A stretch of 41,428 nucleotides of DNA from Phaeoceros laevis (taxonomy: Eukaryota; Anthocerotophyta; Anthocerotopsida; Notothyladales), in contig JBNGIQ010009365.1 in the NCBI GenBank assembly GCA_049999765.1, forward strand, positions 213,308 through 254,735. The letters are read 5' to 3'. Shown here one piece after another: positions 1 to 11,928 of this stretch; position 1 is the stretch's first letter; each line of letters begins with the position of its first letter. A model generated the notes under the pieces. The model was not told the origin of the DNA, did not search any database, and was given only the letters and a program-made list of their open reading frames with translations. A program made the position numbers and the translations under genes.

Positions 1-55
1 CACATGGTCCACATTGTGCACACATGTGGACCATGGCCGGTCCTTCAAAAAAGAC

Positions 56-279
56 ACGTGAAAGCCAATATTTTCTATTTCTGAGCATATTTTTTATATT
101 ATATGGCATTTATTTTTCCAAGGTGTGATATTTATTATTTACCAAAAGTACCGTATAAATAAAATTTACGTGAAAGCCCAATATTTTTTATTTCTGAGCA
201 TATTTTTTATATTATATAGTATTTATTTTTCCAAGGTGTGGTATTTATTATTTACCAAAAGTACCATATAAATAAAATT
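56..279. repeat. 112-bp AT-rich tandem duplication
   Basis: Two adjacent copies start at 56 and 168, each beginning ACGTGAAAGCC and ending near AAATAAAATTTA. They differ at only a few positions, so the duplication is recent. The sequence is very AT-rich and non-coding. Confidence 0.85.
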
Positions 280-1420
280 TACTTTTTGAGTCTTAAGTCC
301 TGACCCAACGGTTGACATATTTCAGACATAGTTCATATTTGGCGGCCCATTATTTGCTACGCGTGTGGTCTTTGTTCCCATTAATACCAGAAATAAATAT
401 ATACATACATGCACCACATTGGGGTGTCTAACAAAAGCGAGGACATAGGGGAGTGAAGGAGTGAAGGTCTAACATCGTCTCTCATCAACCCTTGGGGCCC
501 AAGGACACACAAGGTGTCTAGTCAAAAGTTATTGAATATGTGTGATTGGTAGAGTCCTTACATGTATTAATAAATTCCGTCGCCCACCATGCTGAAGAAG
601 AAGAAAAGAAGCTAGGACATAGATCTAGGATAAACATTCCAATACAACTCCAAGGAACCCAAACCCTGAACATATACATAATCGTAAATATTCCCTACAA
701 AAAGGTGGATGTTGTCCTCGTCCACGTGGAAGAGGGGCCAATTGTCATGTGTTTGAACGAGGTGACGCGGTGGCAGTTTGACTGTGCTGACTCTGATTTC
801 AAGGCTTCGACGCACGTGGCTTATGCGAAGCACGCGTTACTGTCAGTCTCGGGTGTTAACGCTGTTCATTTGTTGACCCGGGCTGAACAAGGTGGTAACA
901 AGCAGGTAATTGGGGGTTTGGAGAAGGGAAGTCCTTGGAAGGGACACAACGTCGCACAGGCTTCACTCTGCCGGGTACGGCCTTGGAGAGCGCGGGGGCG
1001 AAATGAGGCGGGCCAGACACATGCTTTAAATGTTATAGGGCGCAGCTCAAGCTCCACCTCTGTCGTCGGCCTACCTGTCTGCCTGAATTGTCAAGAGTCA
1101 GCGCTTGGACGCAGCGTTGAATCCCGCAGGGTTTATTAGATGCAGGGGGGTCCCTGAGGAACAGTTATCGTTCGCAGGGCTTGGACTGGGCAATCCTGCG
1201 CACTGGGCTAGCTAGCAAGCCTGCAATTCTCAACTGCACTCCATCTGCCTCCTCTTTCCCTGTCGTGAATGAGGAGGAACAGCTGTGCGAGTCTGCCATC
1301 AGCAGCCCTGCAGGTTGGCAGTGACTTCTCACTGCTGGAGACTGATTTAGGAGGGCTCCAAGACTTTCAGAGCTGGGATTTTGGGGTTCAGGGAGCCGCA
1401 GCAGACTTTGGGTCACCTGT
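280..1420. other. Intergenic, no recognised gene
   Basis: Open frames exist here (for example 546-1139 on the plus strand and 612-833 on the minus strand) but overlap each other in antisense, show no recognisable domain and have no homologue I know. The last few hundred bases probably hold the promoter and 5' leader of the WRKY gene. I could not place a TATA box with confidence. Confidence 0.5.
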
Positions 1421-3379
1421 TTGGAGCGAATTGCTGCGCAGATGAAGGGGAAGAATGTGGCAGGTGGTGGTTCCGGCGGCGGAATTCAAAGATTGCCTTA
1501 CCTGGGATTGCCGTCAGGAAGGAGGATTCCACAGGGGGCGGAGGCTGCGCGGGAGCCCAGGTTGGTGCACCTGGCAGAGGAAGTGTATTCTGCAGTTGAG
1601 TTGTCCATCAGACACCAGGAGGCGCTGTGGGGCATCGTGATCCTCAACTCCCACGAGGGCCCCATCCCCAGCGATGCAATTCCGCCCAGCCTGCTGCCCA
1701 GTTTGCACGCCAAGATGGACGCGTCCATCGAGTTCAGCCAGCTGGCCCTGGTGCGCCTGCAGGAGCTGCGTGCCCTGCTGGCGGAGGCGCTCATCAGAGG
1801 CCCCTACACAGCTGATCTCAGCTTCCCTCCGGCACCGAACCCATGGGTGGAGGAAGCGGAAGCGGGCCAATTCGGCCAAGGACGAGCCTTCACCGCAGGA
1901 GGGTGGACGCCAGGACAACGCAGCACAGAGACCGCTTCCACATCTGCCAGCGGAGGAACAGGGCCTAGCGACACGGTGTCTCCTACTATGCCCAAGCCGG
2001 TGCGCCCGTCTACGCCTCTGGCTCCGTTGAAGGTTCCCATGCGCCCGGCTGCCTGCCAGCTGCAGGGGACGCCTGCCCCTTCCCCGGAGCTCAGCAGGGC
2101 CAACACCCCCGCAATTTACACTGCATTCAAGGGCAACACGGACACCAGGGCCATGGCTGCTGCGCCGGTGAGCCCCAGGCCCGGCTGGGCTTTGGTTCCT
2201 CCCAGCTTGATCGCATCTCTTGCTGCCCCTCCTCAGGAGACGAGCCACTTTCCGGTGCTGGACTCCAGCTTGCCGGGAATGCTGGCCAGCTACCACAATG
2301 AAACTGGCGCCGGCAACATCTTCGACGCGGGGTCTCGGACTGTGAGTTCCACCATGATCAGCTCGTTGCCACAGCCCCCGAGCACCGCTTGGTTCGATAC
2401 TGGCCCCAGCACGCAGGCCCATCAGACTCCGGCTGTCGGCTCCTGCGTTTTGAGTCCACTTCGCCCAATCGGTACTCGATATTCTCCTCGGGTCAGGTAA
2501 GCAAGCTCCAATTCACGCTCTTTCAGAGTTCTCATTACATGTTTCCGAAGCGTGCTCCTGCAAAAAGCTGGTGACAGCCATCCAAACCGAGCGCAACTGT
2601 AGCTGAGAAATTCCTGTGACATCTTGGAATCCATCGTTGCAGTTCATCAAAGAAGAGGGCAAACCCGGTGGGAGAAAGGAAGTACCTGCAACAAGGAGCT
2701 GATCCCTCCAAAGATATTCCATCTGACGGCTACAGTTGGAGAAAATACGGACAGAAGAGCATCCGCAATTCCTCCCACGAAAGGTGCGTCTCTGTCTGAC
2801 TGCTCTGAAGAACTCTCCAGTAAGCTGCGTAGATGCTCTAATGGAAACCCTTCCGTCTGCAGGTGCTACTACAGATGCAGTGGTGTGGATGAGGAACTGA
2901 GCACGGCAGAGAAGAAGGTGCACTGCAAAGGCAAGAAGCAGGTGCAGCGCAGCGACGAGGATCCAGCAATGTTCATTGTCTACTACCGGAGCGAGCACAC
3001 CTGCGCACCGCGCAAGGGCCGAGGCCGGGGCAGCTCAAGCGCTAGCGCCGGCGGTCCAAGGCAGGCAGGCGTCGCACGGCCCAGCGCCCAAACTCCCCGG
3101 CATCGCCACTCCCACCTGACTAGCATCCTTTCCCACCTGCCCATGATGCAATTGACGGGGGGGCTCCGGCAGGGGATGGAGGCGCAGCCACCACTTCAAC
3201 AGGCACAGCAGCTGGGCGTCGAGTTCCTCAGTGGGACCTCCGAAACCGGAACCTCCCACTCGAGCTCGGCAAGCGAATTCTTGTTCGACAGTGAATTCCC
3301 AATTTTGGAGCCCCCATGGGTCGAAGCGATGGCATCCCTCCTCTTGGACGACGACGTGGTCGATGATGCAGGTAGTTAG
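1421..3379 (+). CDS. WRKY transcription factor, group III-like, unusual zinc finger
   Basis: A sequence-specific nuclear transcription factor that should bind W-box DNA. Exons are 1421-2496, 2643-2783 and 2863-3379 (577 residues), all with GT-AG borders and matching phases. The single WRKY domain has WRKYGQK at residues 391-397, then zinc ligands C411, C427, H451 and C453. The HxC ending and the C-X23-H spacing are those of group III, as is the KQVQR motif between them. The second intron interrupts the arginine codon before CYYRC, the classic R-type WRKY intron position. Residues 1-358 form a long Ser/Pro/Ala-rich region with a short helical-looking stretch near 45-125 that I do not recognise. 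The C-terminus is acidic, a possible activation region. Odd feature: 15 residues lie between the first two cysteines, against 7 in ordinary group III. An earlier ATG is not evident; 1445 is an alternative start. Confidence 0.9.
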
Positions 3380-3498
3380 GACAGCAGCGGCCATCCACAC
3401 TCGCCTTCCGTCGCTGTTGTGATAGCACCATTGCGATTCTCCATCGTGTAACATAGAACCGTGCTTGAACCCAATTGTTAATTTCTCACATGCCACTC

Positions 3499-5291
3499 CT
3501 ATGTGAAGCCAAATCTAAATGCGCCACCTTTTGTGTCAGCAGCGCTGTCCCAAAAGAAACTTTTCTTGCTCAAGGCAGCCGCTTTTTCTCGAGCCCGCTC
3601 TTGAAGATCAGCTAGAACACCTGGATATAGCTCCTCAAACCTGGTTTTGAACTTGTCATACAAATTGACCCTGTCAGATGTACCGGATACAAGGTCCTTG
3701 CAGTTGGGCCTGCTGAGGAACTCAAGTACATTGAGCAGGTTGCTCCTGCGACAAAGGACACCAAAACACAGTCACACGTTGCTAGAAGTTAGCACCAGAT
3801 AGAAGCACATACACAAGGCGTTTTGCAAGCAATTCTTTGTTTGGCAAACTGGAGACTACGATACCTGCTAACATAGTTTTGGGTGACGGCAATGGAGTCA
3901 TCCAGGTTGATAACAATGTGCCACCAGCCATGTGGAATAAACATGAGCTCACCAGCCCGACAAATGCATTCCACGGGCTTCTCCTTCCTTCTCCTCGTCT
4001 CTTCGTAGAAGTTCATGAACCACTCAATAATGGAAACAGGGGTGGCGACCTCTGCACCATCAGGGCTTGGATGCACTCCGGGTGGCACGACCTCCGGAGG
4101 GTAAAGGATCCACTTCTTGGAACCCTTGACTACAGCATTCCACGCTGATGTGCTGTTGGGATCAATGTGGAAGGAAGAGCCTGACCTAGCAGGTCCTACG
4201 ATGAGCCACCTGTAGTCAGGTCTGTCCTTCCCAAGAATGCTGAACAAGTCTTCTCTGAAGTACACTGGAACATCATAGTCGGCAGCTAGCTGGGGAGCTT
4301 TCTCCCCAAACTTTGGATCAAACAGGTACAAGGGCCGCTCTTCTTGAACACAATCAGCGTAGGTGAAGTAAGACTTGAGATCGAAGTCCACTGGGCCTCC
4401 GGCAAAGCTTACCTGTCCTGCATGCTGGATAAGGTACTCCCTATTCTTCCATCTGGACATTGCAGGCCAACTGGCCAGGGCATCAGTGATGATGACAGGC
4501 TTCCCAGGTTCTTCATACTGCTCGACAAATTCCTTGACGGAAAGGGAGCTTCTCCTATCAATATTATCGGTGTGCAGCCACTCTTCCTTGACCTCCAAGC
4601 TGGCACAAAGCCAATTCTGGAAGAGACTATCAGAATAAAAATTCTGTACCTGTATGCGAACTCTGCATGTCAGCGACACAGCCTGCATTCAAGATCCGCG
4701 AAACGGTCACCACGAGCCAATGACCACACAACCACACACCTTCAGAGGAACATGGCGCGGGGGATCGCTATTCGGCAACCGGCTTGCAACGTACGTTGTC
4801 CTCCAGCACTCCCTGAATGTGAACTTCCCCTTGAACTCCTCCAGCACCAGAGACCTCCACAACGAATCCTGATGACAGAAAACGTAAAACCCCTTGCTGA
4901 CAAGTGCTAGGCGAGCCAAATCCGAGGCTGCGAGCAGTCCTAGCACGTCCATCATAATCTCGTCGCTGAGAGAGTGCAGCGTGCCCAGGCCGACGTCCCG
5001 CACATTGCGTGAGGTGGCCAGCAGGAGGTTCCCCAGAGGCTGCAAACCGTAGCTGTGACCTCCCCTCTGCAGACTGAAGTACCGCTCCCCTTCCTCCTCA
5101 GGCTGCATCTCGTGCTGACAAGCATCCCTCTTGCGCTTCCCCTTGCTCTTCTTCTCACTGTGCTTCTTCTTCCTCTTCGTGTCGGCACCGCTGGCGCCAG
5201 GCACCGGCAGGGCGCCCGCCATCTCCCGACACTCCTTGCTGGCAAGACCTGCTAGTCCTCCGACAGCCGCAAAAGCTCTGGCCCGCACCAT
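3499..5291 (-). CDS. JMJ22: F-box and JmjC-domain protein (JMJ22-like)
   Basis: A 2-oxoglutarate/Fe(II) oxygenase of the JMJD6-like plant group. The Arabidopsis relative (At5g06550) is linked to histone arginine demethylation and carries an F-box. Exons on the minus strand are 5291-4740, 4649-3865 and 3745-3499, giving 527 residues with clean phases. A Lys/Arg-rich, probably nuclear-localising stretch lies at about 38-56 and the F-box at about 104-150 (LHSLSDEIMMDVLGLL). The JmjC core follows, with iron ligands H345 and D347 (motif SSFHID) and H428 (motif GWWHIVINL). The conserved C-terminal helix region (SNLLNVLEFL onward) is in exon 3. Nothing essential appears missing. The gene converges tail-to-tail with the WRKY gene, with 119 bp between stop codons. 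The symbol is by similarity; the exact substrate is unknown. Confidence 0.92.
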
Positions 5292-5949
5292 GATTCCCCA
5301 CCCCTTTCACACCGCTGTTTGGCACTCCCACACCGGCCACACCGACATGAACAAACTAGAACTGTATGCCAACCAACAAACCCTTAGGGTTGAGAACTTG
5401 AGATGTCTCTGAGCCTTCGTCCTTCAATCGAGATAGCAGCACTATGTGCCGAAGCAGGTGGGAGCGCCGGCGAGGCTTGGAGGGAGGCGGTAAGTGGGGC
5501 CTGCGCTTCTTTTGGCGCTACTATGGGCATTCAATCTAAGGCCTCTGCAGATTCTTCGATTGCTTCGGCTTGTACATGGATGCCACAATGTGACTGCCCT
5601 TGAGGTACCGAGTGTGATGACTGTCTATCAGCACGCTCTTCAAAACCAAGGGCACATTTTTGACAGACAAGGTCGGGCACGCCCGAGCAAGGGCTCGAGC
5701 AATTCTGTGCAGCAGACGTTCACCACTAGCTTGCATCTTCTCGAGCCAATCTGCTTCTTTGGAAACGCCCCTTGCGTCGGGAATGCCAGCACTGGGGCTA
5801 GCTAGTTTGAACCTCAGCCACAGCCAGTCTCTTACTGCTCATTTGAGAGTTGAGGACCCATGCGTTCCTGCCGGCTGCTCTGGCCTATCTCTGTCCCGAG
5901 GAATTTGGGATTGTCCGGAAGCTGGCTCCCGTGGCCTTTGGGGAACCCG

Positions 5950-6053
5950 TGTGGTCCTCACAAGTTCTTAAGTCGCATGCGTGCAGCTGCGACAGCNNNN
6001 NNNNNNTGTGGTCCTCACAAGTTCTTAAGTCGCATGCGTGCAGCTGCGACAGC
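5950..6053. other. 10-N gap between identical 47-bp flanks
   Basis: N occupies 5997-6006. The 47 bases before it (5950-5996) are repeated immediately after it (6007-6053). This is the signature of two contig ends that overlap but were not merged. Confidence 0.9.
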
Positions 6054-6345
6054 AGCCTCTTTGGAAGTGGTCAAGGTCCTGCATGTTCATTGTTGATCGA
6101 CTATGGCGCATCACAGCCATTAAGTCCCTACACTGATTCTCTGCAGCTCTGACACTTCTAGGCGAAGCATCCACCAAACCCAAACGCCGTAGATAAAGAT
6201 GTCTTCCTTCACACTTATTGGCGGTGGGGGCGGAACTTGTGCCTAAACGCCAGACCTCTCTGGAAAAACGTGCCCGTACTAGCTACGTTCGCCAATGGCG
6301 AGCGGCATGGCAGGACTGCTCGACGTCGTTTCGAGAAGTCCGATT

Positions 6346-6437
6346 AGTCCGCTCTTCAGTTAGAGAACGTGTTGGGACAAATAGTATATACAGTCCGCTC
6401 TTCAACTAGAGAACGTGTTGGGACAAATAGTATAGAC
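6346..6437. repeat. 46-bp tandem repeat, two copies
   Basis: Copies begin at 6346 and 6392 with AGTCCGCTCTTCA and run through GTTGGGACAAATAGTATA. They differ at two or three positions. The repeat lies downstream of the hydrolase stop codon, with no visible coding role. Confidence 0.85.
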
Positions 6438-6633
6438 AATAGGAAGCGAGAGAGAGATAGGAAGTTGAAGTACCTTCAGTCGTGCTGACTCGTGCAACAC
6501 AAACTTTGATATGGTGCTTTCACGATATTCTTAGAGAGATACAACAATAGTCTTGAAGTCACTAGTCTAGCTCGTGGAACCCCGAAGACTCAAAGTGCAA
6601 ATCAAGGAACCGCTGAGCCATATGGCCCTGAAA

Positions 6634-9600
6634 TCAACAGAAACCGAAAGCTTCCTCGCCTACCAGTGTTGGTTGATGATCGCCATCTGCACAATAAACA
6701 TGCAAGAGTAGTGAGGGTGCTGGGGGACGAATGCCGAACATGCCCAGTTACAATAGAGGAACCAGTGATTACCAACTGCAACATCATGCTCGAGTAGAAA
6801 CTTGAGGATGACAGGATAAACCTCTTCCTTGGCCTGCATGCAATATGCTATCTGGTCAGCATGTAGACGAATTATCTTATTGATAAAAAACGCAGTTTTC
6901 CAGCATCACCTTGCGACTGACTAGAAGATCGTAATGTGCATAGCCCTGAAACTTGACGTAGTCAACAACGCCCTGAGGCAAGGCTTTTGTGGTGTCTGCA
7001 AACACGAACGGAGTTTGATTGTAAGTCCACCCAAACCAACATACGAGTAATGGAATGATTGCAAGGATTCCAAAATCTGACCTTCAACAGCTGGCGGAGG
7101 GCAGATTAGATCTTGATCTCCAGCCAGGGCGAGAACTGGAATTTTCCTGTTTTTTTTAAGAGCTTCCTTGTAGAATACAGTGCCGTCCCGGTTTCTTAAG
7201 CCACCAGGTTTGAAAGCAGTGGAGAGATGCAACAACAGCTTCACAGGAATTGTACCTGCCCATCAAAGTTGCCATAGATAGCTGTCGGTCAGAAACACAG
7301 TATTCAACAGGACAACCCAGCTCCAGCATTGGTGAAGGAGTTACCAAAGTTGTTCAGGACAAGCTTGTCAAACAATTCTGGATCCATGTTTCCATTTGAA
7401 GACACTTGATGCCCAATCCAGGCCAGAGCATATGGTGGCCTGGTGACAAGAGGATGCACTGCTGCCATCAAAGCTCCCAAGGGCACTACTGGCACGTTGA
7501 GGATGCGCGATGGATCGGCCTTTGGAATACAAGCCAGTTGAGTTAGTTTGTTGATGAAGAGATGTCAATGACTGGTCAGGGACAACACAAAGCAGTTTCT
7601 GTACTGCCATGGGCAAGGCTGAAAACCAAACCAGTGGTATCAGTAGCTTGAGCGAGGAGTCCGATACTCCATAATCGAGAGAAGATGCTACAGTCACAAC
7701 AGCTGCAAGCTTCGCATCCTCTCCTGCCAAAGTTCCCAAAAATATCACAGAACGCAACATAGGCTAGAGAACGAGTTCATCATGTTGTTTTGTCATGTTC
7801 ACAGCATCAGAGTGGTGAGAAACAACACACCCTGTGTTGCAAGCATCCCATACAGCAATATACCACCCATAGAGTGGCCAATGCCAAGAACTTTCCCATC
7901 AGCGGACTTGCTCACTTTTAGCACATATTCGATCTGTTGACAATCAGCATGGCCGGTGCCATTGTCAGTGACTCGAAATAAAAGACACTGTCGTCTTTTT
8001 AAAGGAGTGAGGGGGCCTTTTAAGCAAGTCCTCAGACTCTACACTACAATGAAGGCATGCTCAATCTTCAATCAAACAGTCCCTGCTAAAGGCACAGCAG
8101 TAAAGAACCCAACATGCAATAACTTGGTAAGGTATGTACCGCAGCAGGCAAATCCTCCTCCAGATAGTTGTCGAAGTCCCAGTCAAAGTTCCCAATCAGA
8201 TCCAGTACCTTCTGATACTCATCAACAATGGCACCCATACGCTCTTGCAGGTCACTGATTCGAGGGGAGAAGGTGAGTTGAGCTTCTTCAAGCAGCTTAG
8301 CTAACCTGTTTCTTCTATCTGCCAATTGGTTAGCAATTGTGGAATTCTGAGCTTCTTCTACTAGTTCTGACAACCGTTTCCTGAACTCAGATATCCGGCC
8401 TGTAATAAGTTCATCGGTCCAAACACTAGACAGCTGATCTAAAAATCTTGCTGATAGGAATCTGGACTGCCCTTCATTGACCAGTCCCCGGAGTCTCTCC
8501 AACACTACCCAAATTGTATCCGAAAGATTTGAAACACTATCAACATAGCTCCCATTTGCAGGCTCCTTGTCTAATGCTGCAACCTTATCAGAAGCCGCTG
8601 GCTGCTCAATTTCACCACTTTCCTTTAAGTTGGCATCAGAAATGAGGACATTAAGTTCTGCATTACCGGCCTGTTTCGTTGCCCCGTTCTCTTCCTTGGC
8701 ATCCTTTATCGGGGCTCGCCCTTCTCTCGTGCCTAAACCAGCACCTCGGACCTCTAGAATCCATGTGTCAAAACCTGCCGACGAGAGACATCTAGCCAAA
8801 GAGACCTGTAGAGAACATAGTGGAAGTGCCGTCAAGAACCGTGCATAGCACCAAAACTTGGAAGTGCCTCATAGCATACAACCTTGGTTTGACATGCTAT
8901 GGATCTCCCGATTCACCTATTCTAAATACGCCTTCATCACAGCCAACACAAGAACGTACAAGATACATGTGAGTAAAACTGGAGGAAAATCAGTGCTGCT
9001 TACTTTTGGAGACAGATCAAACCCAATGGCGTTCGTACCAATGCCTGACAACATAAGCACTGGATGGTTTCTCAGAGGAACCTGCAAGCAAAACAGAGAC
9101 ACGGGCTGAAGGGTCCGGCATGAGAAGTACATGCAAACAATTCCTTCTGGAGTCCAGAGTAAGCAAAACTTTACACCAGGAGGAGGACGATAGCGCCAAA
9201 GTGCAAGCCTCCATTCTGTGCCAGGCACTCTCACAAAATGTAATTCATCCGCAGTGCAGCTTTCGGGCTTGTTACCCACAGCCTCAGCCGCGTCGACTGC
9301 ACCCTCATCAATCCTTTCCTCTGGTTGTTTCAAGTCCTTCTTATTGGAACTGTCATCCTGAGAGGCACTATCTGCTTCCGCACTGCTGGTCCGCAAACAA
9401 AAAATCTGGATTCCTAAGACCGATGCAGTCAATCGTTTCCACTGGATGCCTTTCTTAGTGAACTGTGACCACGCGCTTGAGCTCCTTGTTTTGTCCACCC
9501 TCACAGTGGAGTGCTCCTGACGCAATAACCCAAGGTGATAGGTGGATCCTGAGTTGCAAGGGGTCAGCTGCTGGTGCAGAGCACCAATCACGTGCACAGA

Positions 9601-9699
9601 AGCACGATACCTGGAAAGACTAACAATCCCCTGGGAAATCCGGCTCGGCGCTAGACCTATTGCGCCTCTTGCAGGAATGACTGCCATCATCAGCTGCAT
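6634..9699 (-). CDS. Alpha/beta hydrolase, At1g15060/At1g73750-like
   Basis: A serine-hydrolase-fold protein of the plant UCP031088 family; the substrate is unknown. Minus-strand exons are 9699-9175, 9081-9004, 8805-8140, 7933-7831, 7723-7632, 7519-7345, 7255-7082, 6995-6910, 6833-6773 and 6686-6634, giving about 670 residues with all phases consistent. The N-terminus is Arg/Ser-rich and acid-poor, as in an organelle transit peptide. The nucleophile elbow is GIGHSMGG (Ser444). The probable acid is in AGDQDLICPP (near Asp595) and the probable histidine in GYAHYDLL (His625). Exon 3 holds a charged, coiled-coil-like insertion of about 180 residues between EVRGAG and the catalytic core. If the last intron (6687-6772) is retained, the frame instead stops at 6660. 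Pieces of this gene recur at 11.2-11.6 and 33.8 kb. Confidence 0.9.
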
Positions 9700-10521
9700 A
9701 TTTCAAGACCACTCGGCCCTGCACCCTCACCAGTTTCCCCCGCCAATTTTGCAATTTCCCCTGCCAGCCCTGCAGGCATCACACTTGTTGGACTACTTGA
9801 AACAAGGCATCTTAAAATTTCGACACCTCCACCTCCTACTGCTACCAGAACACGGTTGTCTCCGTCGCAACCGGCTGCATCTCCAGCAATCTTAAACTTA
9901 CTTCGAGTGGCTGGGTTCTCGACATTCATGATCCAACAGGCTCCGAGGACTAGCTGAGCTGCTAGGCTTCCTTCTTTCCCTGGCCGGCGCGTGTCCTCCA
10001 TCAAGCCAAACCGCCAACGAAGCAAGGTGGTCCGAACAGTCAAGGGTCCCACAAACCTGAATTACGATAAGTCATTGAGGAGTCCCGAAGTGCTGGTCTC
10101 AGCACAAGGCAAACATGTGGCCTTCGATGTACTAGTGTCGCGTACATAACGAGGCCTGTCATCCCCTGGACATGGCTGCTACCATAAATGTGAAAAAAAC
10201 CAATGTGCCCCATACGTTTTTTTTCGTTTTTACTTAAATTATTTACTTCACATATTTCACCACGATTGTTTTATAAACTCGATTCTTACAATTGGCAATT
10301 TGGCAACATTGGTGGAAACATCTAGAATCACATATATTTAATCTACTGGTCCGGTAGTATCACCTGCTAGCTTTGGCGTAGTTAGGTTTCCCGAGCTTTT
10401 CTTCAGCTCGCCTCCATCCAGACTCCAGACTACGGTACTTGAGAAAGCAAGCACTTGGACCCGGTGATCTTCCTCCTCCGCCTGGTGTTAGGGTTGTGAT
10501 TGACAGTGCTAGCTTTACAGG
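9700..10521. promoter_or_regulatory. Divergent intergenic region between hydrolase and RPB10
   Basis: This 822-bp region separates two head-to-head genes, so promoters and 5' leaders of both must lie here. About 10190-10330 is AT-rich. The part at 9905-10030 is duplicated at 11430-11560. No single TATA box can be assigned with confidence. Confidence 0.55.
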
Positions 10522-11042
<521 letters not shown>

Positions 11043-11194
11043 AGAAAGGTCCCAGCTGGAACTGAGGAAGCCAAGAATGAGGGATTTGGAATGCCCGGGT
11101 ACTGCCGGCGAGGGGTTCGAAATTGGCGTTTTGGATGCCATTTCTCGATAGGTTCTGTTCAGTTCGTCAGGCTCAACAATTTTCCTGTTATTTT

Positions 11195-11560
11195 TATCTT
11201 CCTTGTATAGTACGGTGCCGTCCCGGTTACTTCAGCAGTGGAGAGATGCAACAACAGCTTTACAGGAATTGTACCTGCCAATCAAAATTGCCATAGGTAG
11301 CTGTCTGTCAGAAACACAGTATTTAACAGGACAACCCAGCCCCAGCATTGGTGAAGAAGGGATTACCGAAGTTGTTCAGGACAAGCTAGTCCAACAATTC
11401 TGGATCCATGTTTCCATGAATATGAGCATTCCCGGCATTCGTGTTCTTGATCTAGCCGGCTCTGAGGACTAGCTGATGAGCTAACTTACTGTGGAAGTTA
11501 GGCTTCCTTTGTTCGCCGGCTGGCGTGTGACCTCCATCAAGCCAAACCGCCAACGGGCCA
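11195..11560 (-). pseudogene. Deleted fragment copy of the alpha/beta hydrolase gene
   Basis: Positions 11195-11415 closely match 7170-7396 of the hydrolase gene: exon 7 start, the intron and exon 6 end, in the same orientation. Positions 11430-11560 match 9905-10015, upstream of the hydrolase start codon. The intervening 2.5 kb is absent, so this is a duplicate with a large internal deletion. It cannot encode the enzyme. It lies on the far side of RPB10 from its parent. Confidence 0.8.
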
Positions 11561-11928
11561 ACCGGCCGAAGAGTTGCAAAACGTACAGTAGTCTATCCAT
11601 GCTTCGGTCGTCCAGACAAGGAAACTGCCCCAAAAAGCAAACGTGAGCCGTGGATAGGATTGGACCCGGTCGCACTCCGCGGGATTCGTAGTCGGACTCT
11701 TCCCGAACAGTGTGGCACCACCACCTGTGTCATCTGCGTCCGCCAGGACTCTTCTTCCTCTGCCCCAATGTCCCGGGCATACTGCATTCCTTCCAAGTCC
11801 GAAAAGCTTCGCTTACCGGCACAGACGAATTGCGGCATCTGAATCCTTTGGTACACTGGAGCTGAACCCGCGCTGGATTAGATATCCAGAGCTCAAGCTA
11901 CAAGCTTACTTTGGATGCTTTTTAAACA

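Larger units (their letters stand above)
5292..6633. other. Intergenic with unrecognised minus-strand open frame and an assembly gap
   Basis: The first part should contain the promoter of the JmjC gene. A minus-strand open frame at 5736-5536 (66 residues, containing ARALARACPTLSVKNVPLV) has protein-like composition but no family I recognise. It could be an exon or a gene remnant, because flanking frames are broken. A 10-N gap sits at 5997-6006. No convincing gene was found between 6010 and 6600. Confidence 0.4.

Noticed and set aside
1514-2422. Long minus-strand open frame (302 codons) opposite WRKY exon 1
   Set aside because: It is antisense to a GC-rich coding exon, with Arg/Gly/Ala-biased composition and no domain. 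It is a shadow of the real frame.
2887-2916. 30-bp GT-AG interval inside the WRKY finger that would restore near-normal spacing
   Set aside because: It is far below the minimum plant intron length, and removing it would leave 5 residues between the cysteines rather than 7.
6660-6772. Alternative hydrolase C-terminus reading through the last intron
   Set aside because: The interval has good GT-AG borders, and homologues end soon after the preceding HD motif. The spliced form was preferred but the read-through form is not excluded.
11593-11856. Minus-strand 87-codon frame upstream of the receptor kinase
   Set aside because: No domain was seen and it overlaps plus-strand frames of similar length. 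It is more likely receptor-kinase upstream DNA.
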